Part shown: piece by piece, positions 24,440-36,050 of the stretch
Position numbering within the stretch: position 1 is the stretch's first letter
Layout: every line of letters starts with the position of its first letter
Origin: Rhizophagus irregularis
Taxonomy: Eukaryota > Glomeromycota > Glomeromycetes > Glomerales > Glomeraceae
Reading direction: 5' to 3'
DNA length: 64,000 nt
Assembly: GCF_026210795.1 (NCBI RefSeq)
Contig: NC_089442.1
Location: 3,934,501-3,998,500, forward strand
The notes under the pieces: generated by a model
Seen by the model: only the letters and a program-made list of their open reading frames with translations
The model's database searches: none
What the model was told of the DNA's origin: nothing
Position numbers and translations under genes: made by a program

Positions 24440-25594
24440 TCAAAATAATAAATATACAAGGGAAGTTTCATTGCTTTCATAAGAAACCGGTAATTTAGGC
24501 TGATTGTCAATTTGGGACAAACCACAACAAGTTCGTACTCGTTCATATAATTTTATTGTCAGATTATGTAAACCATATCGATCAGATGGTACATCCCTCC
24601 AAATACTAATTTGTTTAAGAGCTTTAATTGTCTCTTTTTCCAACTCATCTGGATCCTCCCGAATTTCTGAATTGGTAGGATTTCTTATAACGTAAGTACC
24701 ATTTACAAGTTTGTGCTCCCCTTGACCTTTTACAAGAGTAGCAAGTTCAAGATGTATTTCGTCATCATTTGGAAAATCGACAATACGATCCATTTTCGTT
24801 AAGACGCCCACTGTACGTTGACCGGTAGGATCTGCTTCACGCGCAAGACGATATGCGCATTGTATAGCTATATCAGAAGTTGCTTGAAATATTGGAACCA
24901 AAATTGCCGATTCTTTTTTAATATATTCTTTTACCAAAGATAATACGAATTGTTCGTGGCTTTCATCGTTTCTTACAACTCCTACATGTAGTTTTAATGA
25001 GGCATAAAAAACGTATTAAATTTTTGAATTTCATTCCACCATTTACTTTTTCTATTTACCTGGCAATTCGACCATGGATAAATTGTACATCTGGTCTGGA
25101 CCACTAATTGTAACACATACTGAATTTTTTGTAAAATATAATTCATCAATATCAGGTGGCAATCGTGTATGTTTAGCATCTTTAATACTCGGATTTCGTA
25201 CATAACGTTGAGCTTCATGCAATTTTTCTTCAATTTCTTCCTCATTTAATTCCGTTATAATAGCAAACGTGATTTCCCATGGAGATATCGGTTGATGATT
25301 TTTGTCTTCTATGTAACGTAAAGAGATTTTACGTAACGGCTCTTCAGCTTGTAACAAACGAATTTCAACTATACTAAGTGTGCGTAACCTTTTTATATTG
25401 ATTGTATAAGGAATAAATTTTTTATTTGTAAAAAAATAAATAAATAAATAAATATTTTTTTCTTACCCTGTCAATAGTAAACCGCCAGTTAAACGTTTTA
25501 AAACAGAACTTTTACCACTAAAAAGATCACCAAACAAAACAATGGTTGGATCTTCTGGTATTTCTGCTAGTGAAGATTTTTGTTGTTGAGCCAT
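24440..25594 (-). CDS. Short dynamin-like GTPase with altered catalytic motifs (copy E)
   Basis: Three exons (25594-25467, 25388-25060, 24981-24440) sum to 999 nt (332 aa), an intact frame. The N-terminus is shortened and starts MAQQQKSSLAEIPEDP. G1 reads GDLFSGKSS: the Gln and Ser that in dynamin stabilise catalysis (Q40/S41 in human dynamin 1) are Leu and Phe. G3 reads ELPG instead of DLPG. G4 TKMD is kept. The protein may bind GTP but is predicted to hydrolyse it poorly. After LTIKL the sequence leaves the family and ends in an unrelated tail, YERVRTCCGLSQ...YLLF, without a clear membrane segment. It may be a regulatory decoy or an early-stage pseudogene. Confidence 0.7.
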
Positions 25595-25732
25595 TTACTT
25601 AATTTTTCTTTGAAAAATTTAGTTAAAAAAAAAATAATAATAATTTGATATATAAAGTAATTTTTGTTTTAAAGGAAGTTCAAATATATTTTACAATGAA
25701 ATTTTTTTTTTATTGCAAACTATGAAATTTTC

Positions 25733-25753
25733 TTTGTTTCTATAATGAGTAAG
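25733..25753 (-). promoter_or_regulatory. Conserved upstream motif, copy E
   Basis: TTGTTTCTATAATGAGTAAG on the plus strand, about 140 bp 5' of the start codon, followed by GAATTTGGAAAACTATT as in copy A. Confidence 0.5.
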
Positions 25754-26602
25754 TTTAATACGAATTTGGAAAACTATTAAAAAACAAAATGTATTTTTAA
25801 TAATTATGATTAAAAATCTAACTTTTTAAATAGCAATCAATCAAATTTTGTTTTGATTGATGCTAATTAAAAAGTAAAATAAAATCATAATCACATGTTT
25901 AACAATATATATAAAATTTATAAAATTTAATTTAATATTACATAATATTTACAACACGTAAATGTGATATTATATCAGGTATCCTCAAATTTAACTTTTG
26001 TGAGATTTCCGGTTATCACGCCAAATCACATCAAGGAGACAAGGACGCTAACTCCGATGCGTGTGTATATGAATTTGCAAATAGATTTGATTTGGTTATA
26101 ATGAAATATTAGGTAAATCTACTGATAATTTACAAAAAAAAAAATAATTCATTGCTTTTTTTCTCAGGTGTAAAATAATTATAAATAATGTATAATGAGT
26201 AATTCTAATTGTAATATAAAAACTTGAAGGCCTTACGCTCTTTTTTGAATAATTTAATTGGATGATTGGATGATTATTACCTTTCTATTCTAATAGTAAA
26301 GTCTTTCGAACAATTAAAAGTCCTGCTCAATTTAATTCATCATCATCATCATATTCACGTTAACAAATAAAAAATTAGGATATTTGATTGTGTTATCAAT
26401 AAGTTCGATAAGATATTTACCAAAGAATTTTTTTTACTATAGGAAACAAATCTTTGTCCAAACCATAGAAGTAATATTTGTTGTGGCAACATAAAATTTG
26501 ATTTTTTTTTTTTTTTGTCGAGATATTTTTATTGAGTTTTTAGATGAAATTGCACAAAATTGAATCATACTGAGTGACCATAATAATGTCAAAAAAATGT
26601 TC
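25754..26602. other. Non-coding region between copy E and NRK1
   Basis: AT-rich DNA with poly-T runs and a short CAT repeat near 26340. No gene is recognised. Confidence 0.4.
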
Positions 26603-28023
26603 TCATTTTTTCTTATTAACAATATGATCTAAAATCATCATTACCACCTTTTCAACATTCTTTGATATCATTGTAGGATGATCAGATTCTAATATAGTTA
26701 AATCATCTATTTTAATAGAATCTGAATTTAAATTTTCTATCTTTTCATTCCCTTTTTCTAATTTATCAAGTATATGTTTATTAGCTTTAGCATAATTTGG
26801 CCAAACTATATCATCAAAATAATTTGGTGGATCAACCCAAAATCCTATTATAATATATAAAATATTAGAATATTAGTAAAAAAATTAAAAGTAAAAAATT
26901 AAAAGTAAAAAAGTAAAAGAAAAAAACCAATGTTAAAATAAACATCTAAAAAAAACATGTAAAAAACATGTAAAAAACATATAAAAGCGTATAAAAAACA
27001 TATAAAAAACATATAAAAAACATGGTTAAATATTTTTACACATTTACCTTCTATAGTAACGTAAACAGATCTATTTTCTCTCCTAGTTTTTAAAGTATCA
27101 TAACTAGCATTAACGAATAATTTAGTATCTAATTCATTAATAACATCTTGATCAACATATAATAAGAATCCATCTACTAATAAAATATTCCATTCATCAT
27201 CATCATTATTATTATTATGATGATTATGATGATTATGATTATTATGATTATGATTATCATCATTATTATCATTATTATCATTATCATCATCTTTTTTTTC
27301 TTTTAATAAATTTTTTACTTTTTTAGATAATTCTTCAGCCAAATCATTTAATTCAATCGTTTCAATATCTTTACGTTCATTCTTACTTTCTTTAGATTGA
27401 AATGTTGATGGTAAAGTACCAGTTGTACGTAATTGATGAAGTACTTTGGTAAATTCATTAAAATCTACTGCTTCAGGACAATCCCAATTGTTTAATTTTG
27501 TTACTGGATCAATTGGAATTTCTTTTTCAGGCTTTTAAAAAGAAAATAATTGTTAGTTTTATAATATGTTAGGGGATATTATAAAAGTTGATTTTCTTTT
27601 TACCTTGAAAAAATCATCTTGATAAACTGTTTGTATATTTGGAAAGATTTTTTCTAACCATCTAACCAATGTCTATTAAATAAAAAAAAAGTGTTATTAA
27701 ATCAACTCAAAAAAAAAACAAATAAATAAATAATAATTTAATTTAATTTAATTTAATAATTTACGTACAGTTTTACCTGAACATGATGCTCCACTATCAA
27801 AAAAGAGAAAAAATACGCATATATATAAATTATAATTATAAAAATATTAATATATATTGATCGATAATAATTTAACATATAAAACATATATTATTCAATA
27901 TCGATATATCGATAATAATATTATCGATAATAATTAACATAATTAACATATATTAAAAACATATCAAAACATATAGAAATCTTTTTACCTAATCCCTACT
28001 GTAACAACTTTTCTATTTGTCAT
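26603..28023 (-). CDS. NRK1: Nicotinamide riboside kinase
   Basis: The enzyme phosphorylates nicotinamide riboside to NMN in NAD salvage. Five exons (28023-27989, 27793-27769, 27672-27604, 27531-27048, 26844-26603) sum to 855 nt (284 aa). The P-loop GISGASCSGKT is split between exon 1 (35 nt) and a 25-nt exon 2. Further family motifs are YQDDFFK, NNWDCPEAVDF, LLVDGFLLY and the lid RRENRSVY, then GFWVDPPNYFDDIVWPNY. An unusual insert of Asp, Asn and His (about 40 residues, exon 4), encoded by repeated AT-rich triplets, interrupts the protein before VDGFLLY; it is probably a disordered loop. Uridine kinase is the nearest alternative, but the WDCP-AVDF and FWVDPPNYF segments favour NRK. Confidence 0.88.
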
Positions 28024-28126
28024 TTTTTTTTTTTTTTACGTAAATATTTAAATATACGACGTAAATAAATGTAAATCAAAAATGAAAAGGAGAAAAAAAA
28101 AGAATTTTTTTTTTCGGTTCAATTAC

Positions 28127-28288
28127 TCAATTTAAAATAAAAAAAAATTTCGAATAAAATTTGTTTGGAAATGGATCACCTAATATGGAATAACCTTGAC
28201 GGGATTCAGTTAATATATTTAAACCTTCAAAAGAAATAAAAGACGTCCCCCCTGCATGCACATAAGATTTAAATAGCATAATTAACAT
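28127..28288 (-). pseudogene. Small open frame, possible gene remnant
   Basis: A 53-codon frame from an ATG at 28288. The middle reads AGGTSFISFEGLNILTESRQ, then GYSILGDPFPNKF. This looks like real protein and loosely recalls the first strands of metallo-beta-lactamase-fold hydrolases (a GH-S-F-I...G-NILTD-P pattern), but the expected metal ligands are not present. It lies between NRK1 and the synthase gene and has no obvious further exons. Probably a remnant. Confidence 0.3.
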
Positions 28289-28736
28289 TTTTCAACAATT
28301 TTTTTTTTTTTAATTTAATTGATAGATATGCTTTTATTAAAATAATAAAGTGTATATGTACAATTTATATAACAACGATAAAAAAAATAAAAAAATAATG
28401 ATATAATATGATGTAACTAATAAAAAAAATATAATGTCGTGATAAATAAAAATCGAAAAATGAAAATTTTGAAAAAAAAAAGCGCTAATTAGTTGTAAAA
28501 TGAAAAAAAAAAATTTTTTTTTTCCGAAGTGTTTTAAAAAGTTCGTAATTTTTTTAAAAAAAAGTTTTTTAAAGATAAATAATGAAATTTTTTTCCGCCG
28601 TGAAATAGAAACCAAAAGATTGTATCGAAATATCAAAAATAGAAAAATAAAAAAATAAAATACAAAAAAATATATATATATATAAAAATAAATGAAATAT
28701 ACAATAATATCGATAATATCGATATTATCATTTTTT

Positions 28737-31700
28737 TTATAAGAAAGTAAAGTTATATAAATACATGCAGATAAACATTCCTATTATTGCAACAGGTAAC
28801 GGTACTTGTGTTTTTAATATTATACTAGTCATATTCTTTTTATCAGAACCTTTGAGTAAAGGAAAACTTTTTCCAGATGATGATGATGATGAATTAGGAC
28901 TTCCACGTTGTGAGGTAGCAACTTTTTCTAACATTAATGGTCTAAGATCCATACTGCCTCTTCTATTTTGTATTGGCATATCAAATTCTCTTGCCAAACG
29001 TCCCGCTGTTTCTTCACGTAATACATTATAATGATGCCCTGATATTGGACGATGAAAAGTTATTTCACCTTGATAATGTTCCCAGCCGAAATTTGATTCA
29101 TGGAATGATGGATGATCAAGTAATAATTTACTTGTCTTTCCTGCATAATCTTTTGCTCTCCAATAATGTATTGGAAATTGTTGTACTGATTCATTAGTTG
29201 TATGATCGGAAGTATAAGAATACATTGAAGCGATTAATTTTCCAATTTGTCTTTTAAATGCTTCAATTTTTGAAGGGTCCTCATTTTCGGCACGAACCAT
29301 CCATTGAGAATCAGCATCATTTAATAATTGTTCAATATCATCTTTCCATATTATATGTGGTTCTTCATCGTTAGTTAGATTACGAACACTTTTTTGAAGT
29401 GGAGCAGGAGCATCAATTAGATAAAGACCACCAACTTTAACTCCATTTTGTTGTAATAATTTTGTCATTTCCCATGCAACTAATCCACCATAAGAATATC
29501 CACATAAATAATAAGGTTGAGTTTGTTGATGTAATAGGATAGCTTTTACATATCTTTTAGCAATAACTTTAATATCATCATCAACATCACTTGGAGCTTG
29601 AATTCCATATACAGGTCTGTTGATTCCAAGATTCTTGGCAAGGAGGACATAACTTGCAACATTACCCAATAAAGGATGTATACAATAAAGTGGTGAATTA
29701 TGTTTATTAACAACATTCTTTGGAGCTAAAGGTATTATTATTGGATCTTCTTTTCCATCATCTTCGAATATTAAATCATTTTCTTGAGTAGTAGTGACGT
29801 GAGATTTTCTTGATTTCTTTTTATTGGTACGTGTTTCTTCAACGAGTAATTTATGAACATGATTACTTAAATCTGCAATGGTATGAACATCATATAATAA
29901 TGCGGGAGCTACTTCAATACCAAAACTTTGTTTCATTGAAGCGGTCAACTGCACAGCAGCTAATGAATCAAAGCCATAATCAGTGATAAGATTTGCATTA
30001 ATGTTTAATTCATTCTTTGGGATTTTTGAGGCTAATTTGGAAATCATATGTACATGACTAGTAATATTTTCTTGAATGTCTTCCAATGATATAGTAGGAT
30101 TCTCATCTTCTCCCTCATCATATACTTCAGAATTTAATGTTGATAATTGTTTTAATATGTGACCGGCTAAATCAGATATTGTAGGTAAGTCTAATAAAAG
30201 AGCAGGGGCTATTTCAATACCAAATTCATCTTTAAGACAGGCTGTTAATTGAACGGCAGCTAATGAATCAAAACCGTAAGTTGTAATTAAATTTACTTTA
30301 AAATCAATTTGATCAATTGATAATTTGGAGGCTAATTTAGAGACTTTATGTACGTTAACGGCAATTTTTTGTTGAATTGTTTCTAAGGTCATTAAAGGTT
30401 TCTTTTTAGGTTTCTTTTCTTTAATATCGACTACATTCATGGGATCTTGTACAATTTCTCCTACACTGGTTATAATCTTTTTATCCATTGAACCATTAAG
30501 TAATAAATCTTTTGCTTTTGCACGTTGAAGTTTTCCACTTGTTGTTTTTGGTATACTATGTTGTTTTAATATAACAATACGTTGACATGAAAGACCATGA
30601 TTTCCTGGTACAACTCTTGCGATACAATCACAAATTTCTTGTAAAAGTTCTTGTTTAATATCTTTTTGTTGACGAATTTCTACGAGGACAATAAGTGAAT
30701 CTGTACCATTTTCAACATCAGTATGATTTATTGCGCAAATACATCCAGGTCGAATTGCATTATGAGATTCTTGAACTGTTAGTTCAATATCTTGAGGATA
30801 ATGATTTTTCCCATTTATAATAATAACATCTTTTTGCTAATAATAATAAAAAAAAAAATTCGATTAATAAAAAAAAATATATAATATAATTTTTATACAC
30901 ATTAAAAAAAATTATATATATACTTACACGTCCTGTGATGAATAATTCACCATTATATAAGAATCCAAGATCACCGGTTCTTAGGAAACTACCATTATCA
31001 GTTATCCAATTACCATGATCATCATTATCCAATTTTGCTCTAAATGTTTCTTCACTATTTTTTTCTTTACCATAATAACCTTTACCTACACTTGGACTTG
31101 ATACCCAAACTTCACCAATAGTATTTGGAGAACAAAGTTTTTTAGTTTCTTGATCTACAACTCTAACTTCAACTTGCATCATTAAATTTGGTACACCAGT
31201 TGAAACTATATTATTTGCAGGAGAATTATCATTATTACTATTAGTTAATGTATTATTTCGTACTTTAACACGACCTTCACGAAGTGGGATAGGATCAATA
31301 TCAATAACTGTTGGTATATCATGAAGATTTCTAAATCCTACAGAATAAGCACAATGTTCTGCTAAACCATAAAGACATTTAAACATTGAAAGTTTAAATC
31401 CTGCAGGACCGAATTTTTTAGCAAAAGATTTTAAAGTTGACCAACGTACAGGTTCAGCACCATTAAAAGCACCTCTTATAGAATTCAAATTCAAATTTTT
31501 TATACTATTATTATCACATTTTCTTGCAGCTAATTCATAAGCAAAATTTGGTGCAGCAGTAAATGTAGCTTGATAATTTGTTATCATTTGTAACCAACTT
31601 TCAGGTTTTTGTAAAAATGTTAAAGGTGACATAACAACAGATTTACAACCTCCACGTATTGTATTTAAGAAACCTCCAATTAAACCTAAATCATGAAATT

Positions 31701-33939
31701 GTGGTACCCAAAAAGCTATAGTATCATCAGGTCCAAGATCTATTTCAGTTTGCATAAGGTCAACGTTATGTAATAAATTTTTATGAGTTAACATAACACC
31801 TTTAGGATCACCAGTACTTCCGGAAGAAAATTGTAAAACTGCAACATTATCACTATCAATTTCATCAATTAATTTTTCATCGAATAGATCATGTGATGAA
31901 ATAATATTTTCCCCTTCTACCCAAATTAAATCTTCAGGCCATTCAATTTTTTTTCCAAAACCGAAATAACTTTTAGCAGCATATAATTTTGTGTAGAGCA
32001 TATAATTTTTATCGGAAAATACTAATTTAGCACCAGTTGTTTGTGCCAAATATTTAAATCTTGCAATATCTTTATCAGCTGTAGCAAGATTTGGTGGAGC
32101 TATAGGAACAGCAATAATTCCTGCCAACATACATCCAAATAATATAGGTAAAAATTTAAGACCTGGAGCATAACAGAGTAAAATAGGATCACCAACTTTA
32201 TGACCTGCGTTATTTCTTAAATAATAAGCAACACATCTTGCTTGTTTATATAATTCAGAATAAGTAATTTTTGCTTCTTCACGTAAATTAACATCTACCC
32301 AAGTGAAGGCTACTTTATCAGGATATCTTTTTGCTGCTAATCGTAAAAGCATACCCCAATTAAGATTTGAAGCGGGTTTAATATCAATATGAGGTAGAAC
32401 AGGTAAATGTAATGATTTTTCATTTTTTCCTGATAAATTAAAGAAACGTCGGACCAAGTCACGTGAGTATGAAATACAATTTTCAGTAAGTTCGAAATCT
32501 AACCAGCCTCCAACATAAAAAGTTCCTTGTTCTCCTTGAACATTTTCAACTTTACTATAAAAACCTCTAGCCATGCTTAAAGATGAAACTAAGAAAAAAA
32601 AAGCAAGTGAGTTAAAAAAAAATATAAATATAACTAATTAATATTACACAAATTTTATATAATTACCATGAGGGAAAAAATCCCAACGTTGATTATAATG
32701 AATTTCTTCTAATTCACCGCCCATAGATATTATATCTTGTTTTAATAATTCAGTAACTTGTTCAGGACCAATATCTTTATTTCCATAAGCGTAAAATATA
32801 TAAGTTGGAACACCTTCATGAGCACAATAATAGGCAGTCGTGTGACCAACATAACGTTTATCAGAACAATATTTCGGTATTGTTGTCATTCCAACTTTTG
32901 TTGATAAATTTTTTACCGTTGCAATAATGGTATAAAAATCAAAAGTAACAACTTGAGAGAAAAGATGGGATTCCAAAGGTGATGGGGTAGTAATGAATTG
33001 TTCAGTTTGCCGAGGGTTTGTGGCAATTATTATGTTATCAAAAGCTAATGTTTGTTCAAAATTATTGAGGGCGTTTTTTGTGGTAACGAGGATAGGACCT
33101 AAATTTTTTTGTTTTAGGGAACGATCAATGGAAATTACTTTGGAATTGTAAATTACATTGAGGTTCTTTTTAATGGGGGGAATTAACGGAAATTTTAATG
33201 GTTAAATAGAGTAAATTAGTAAAAGGTTAAAAAAAAAGTTCAACGTTAAGTAAAAGTTACATAAATTTAAAAAATTTATACATACTTTGGACATTTTTGA
33301 CCAAAAATCTTGGAAACCGTTTTTAAAATATGAAATGGTGTTTTCGGAATTTTCGATGAATTTGAGGAAATAAGCAGCGGGTATATCATCCTGGATATAA
33401 CCATAACCAGCACTAGTATAAGCCAAACTCCAAGCATCTTTTAAATAGGACATATTACGATCTTTTAAAAATTGAGTAATAGGAGCATATAATTCACGTT
33501 CACTTAATTGACCATGACCAGGACAAGAAATATCCAAAAAAGATTGTTTTTCCTCTAAATAATGACTTATATTTGGAAGTAATTTAGAATAAATTCCAAT
33601 TTTATTTGTATCATTAACTAATATATTATTATTTTCAATATCTAATGAACGACCAGTAAATGTTTCAAGAGGACAATCAAGTTCAGAAGCGAGAGATTTA
33701 ACGTTTGTGTAATTATGACCGACCATCAAAGCTCCTACGTCGTAACCTCGATTTTCATGAAAGAAAGTAGCAGATTTTCCTGCTATATGAGAAGAAGATT
33801 CTAATAAAGTTAAATTATTATAACCTTCTTTTCTTAAGAAATGAGCGATTGATATGCCAGCGGGACCGGCACCTATTATTCCTATATGGGAATTTTTTGG
33901 GATCGGTTGTGATGAATGTGATATCGATGTGTAAGACAT
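28737..33939 (-). CDS. FAD oxidoreductase / fatty acyl-AMP ligase / ACP-ACP / thioesterase fusion with hydrophobic tail
   Basis: Four exons (33939-33286, 33165-32667, 32588-30928, 30836-28737) sum to 4914 nt (1637 aa). Residues 1-435 form an amine-oxidase-like FAD domain: GIIGAGPAGIS, NRGYDVGALMVG, FFPHVS, then TFYVGGWLDFEL. Residues about 455-1045 are a fatty acyl-AMP ligase: SSGSTGDPKGVMLTHKNL near 640, the YGLAEHCAYSVGF core, RTGDLGFL, GELFITGR joined to QKDVIIINGKNHYPQDIE (a FAAL hallmark), and TTSGKLQRAKAK with the late Lys. Two acyl carrier domains follow, each with GFDSLAAVQL; the pantetheine Ser are at 1129 and 1229. The thioesterase has CGYSYGG (Ser 1386), a likely Asp near 1413 and GHHYNVL (His about 1540). 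After a Ser-rich linker, TQVPLPVAIIGMFICMYLYN forms a C-terminal membrane segment. It probably activates, modifies and releases an acyl chain; the product is unknown. Confidence 0.85.
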
Positions 33940-35910
33940 ATTTTATAATATATATATATATATTTTAAATTGATCGAAAATTCTTTTTTTTTTGTTTGAG
34001 AGGGAGAATATTTTTTTTTATTAAAATAAAAATTTTTGATTCTTTTTGTCAGGTTATATTTATACGTTTTAAAAAACCGGAATATTTATAATTTGTACAA
34101 GGGATGTGATTTTAGGTTTGGCAAATTCCAAATAATAATGCTTTGGTTATGTTTCGCTGATTTATTTATAATATTATACAAAAGGAGAAAAGTGAAATTT
34201 TTTATACAGTATTTTATAATACAAAAAAATTTAATCTTTCCCTGAAAAATTAAATTTTTGTGTAAAATTTGTAACGTTTTCCAAAGATTTCTCGTTAAAA
34301 AAAAAAATAAAAATAAGGAGGGTTTTAAAAAAAAACTGTTCGTTTTTTTTTGGTTTAAGAGTAATAATGAATTTTTTTTTTTGAAGATCAGGATGTTTGA
34401 GGTCTTTTTATAATGGTTTTACTTCTTTTTCCTTTTTATTAAAAAGTTAATGTAAAATATGGTTCGATTATCAATTATATTATATTAATAATACTATATT
34501 TGAAAATATTTCATCTATAGAATGTATTATACTAATTGATATTGTTATATATTGTTTTACTAAAAGAATGACGATTTAACAATTATTACTGGATTTGGTT
34601 AAAAAGTGAAACCAAACAATAAATGATTGAGATACGTTTTATATCACAATATCATAATTATCACTATAATTTCTTGATCATATATTATTCTCTTATAAAT
34701 CACTATGCCTTAATGGAAAAGGTGAAGCGTAAAAAAAATAAAAATAAAAAAAATATACTATTAAAAGTTAATATATGTGATATAAATATATATAATTATT
34801 ATATACATATATATTGTATTAATGTATTATTAATAGAACGTATTCTATCTGGCAGAATCTTTTTTTTTAAATGTTACTGTGCCACTGTACCATTGTACCA
34901 AGTTCTTTTAAATAATCACAATTTTTTTCTTTTTTTCTATAAAAAAAATATTAGTATATTTTTTATACTATATATTTAATATATATTGATACATATCCAT
35001 TAATGTATATAACTTTCATTTATGTATATGATTACAATACCTTAAAAATTCCAAATAATCTTACGTTATCAAAAAAGGAATAATATTTAAAATAATGTTT
35101 TAGGACAATGCTTTTAATTTTTTTTTTATAATCAAATTTGGTTTACAAAAATATAATGTACGACATAAATTCCCAATGTTTTAATTTTTTTTGTATTACG
35201 GTTTTGAAAATACTTTTATATATATATAATTTAGTATAGACTTAAACTTTAAAGCTCAAACTTTAAATTCTGGTTTGTTTGAGTTACAATAATAATAATT
35301 TAATACTTGCATTTTTCGACATTTTCGAAACATGAACATTGTCATGATGCAGGTACATCATCTTTTTTCTTTTTTATAAAAAAAAAAATATCTCATTTTA
35401 AAAAAAGGAGAGAAACACTTTTTTTTTTTAGGCCGAAATAAAATCTTTAGGCTGTAAATGGTGCGAACGAACAAAGAATTATAAATAATACTACTATAAA
35501 ATCTTTAGCCTCAAGATTTTCTTATTACAATACAGAAAAAAAAAGAAGAAAAAAAAAGAATAATAATAATTTAAAACTTCCGTAGCCGTTCCGTAATACG
35601 GAAAATCTTCCCCCTAATTCCTTCTTTCACTTCATTCTTCTTTTCCCCTTATAAAATGGCTCAAAATGATGGATTTTTTTAGAACCTTACCTATTTTCAC
35701 CTAATTTAAACTTATATACCGGGATGTTGGAATGATAACATGTTTATGACGGAGTTTGATAGTGGTTCGTACATTGTTTAACAACAATTAGTTATAATGT
35801 TATTTACTCACCAATCGATAAAATCAAATTTTATTTCTGTCAAACAATACATATTAAAAATGGACACATGCTACTAACTAACTATTAGTATATATGTTTA
35901 TACATATTAG

Positions 35911-36050
35911 CATATATGTTTATATAAATATGAGTATATAATACATATTATATATATATGTTTATATAAATATGAGTGTATAATACATATTATATATATT
36001 ATATATATATATGTTTATATAAATATGAGTATAATACATATTATATATTT
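35911..36050. repeat. AT-rich tandem repeat, about three units
   Basis: The phrase ATATGTTTATATAAATATGA followed by GTATAATACATATTATAT recurs three times with slightly different AT spacing, giving units of about 45-65 bp. Confidence 0.75.

Noticed and set aside
28337-28636. 99-codon open frame on the minus strand rich in Phe, Lys and Ile
   Set aside because: It is produced by poly-A/T runs downstream of NRK1 and has no motif or credible composition.
28765-29197. Two plus-strand frames
   Set aside because: Antisense to the thioesterase part of the fusion gene; no features of their own.
28737-33939. Two separate genes (FAD oxidoreductase and acyl ligase) instead of one
   Set aside because: The end of the FAD domain and the start of the ligase lie in one exon, and all junctions keep frame.
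34623-34979. 118-codon plus-strand frame in the gene desert
   Set aside because: Homopolymer-driven Lys/Asn/Ile/Tyr composition, no splice or domain support.
35580-35610. Short palindrome TTCCGTAATACGGAA considered as a regulatory site
   Set aside because: Short, single and not placed near a gene start.
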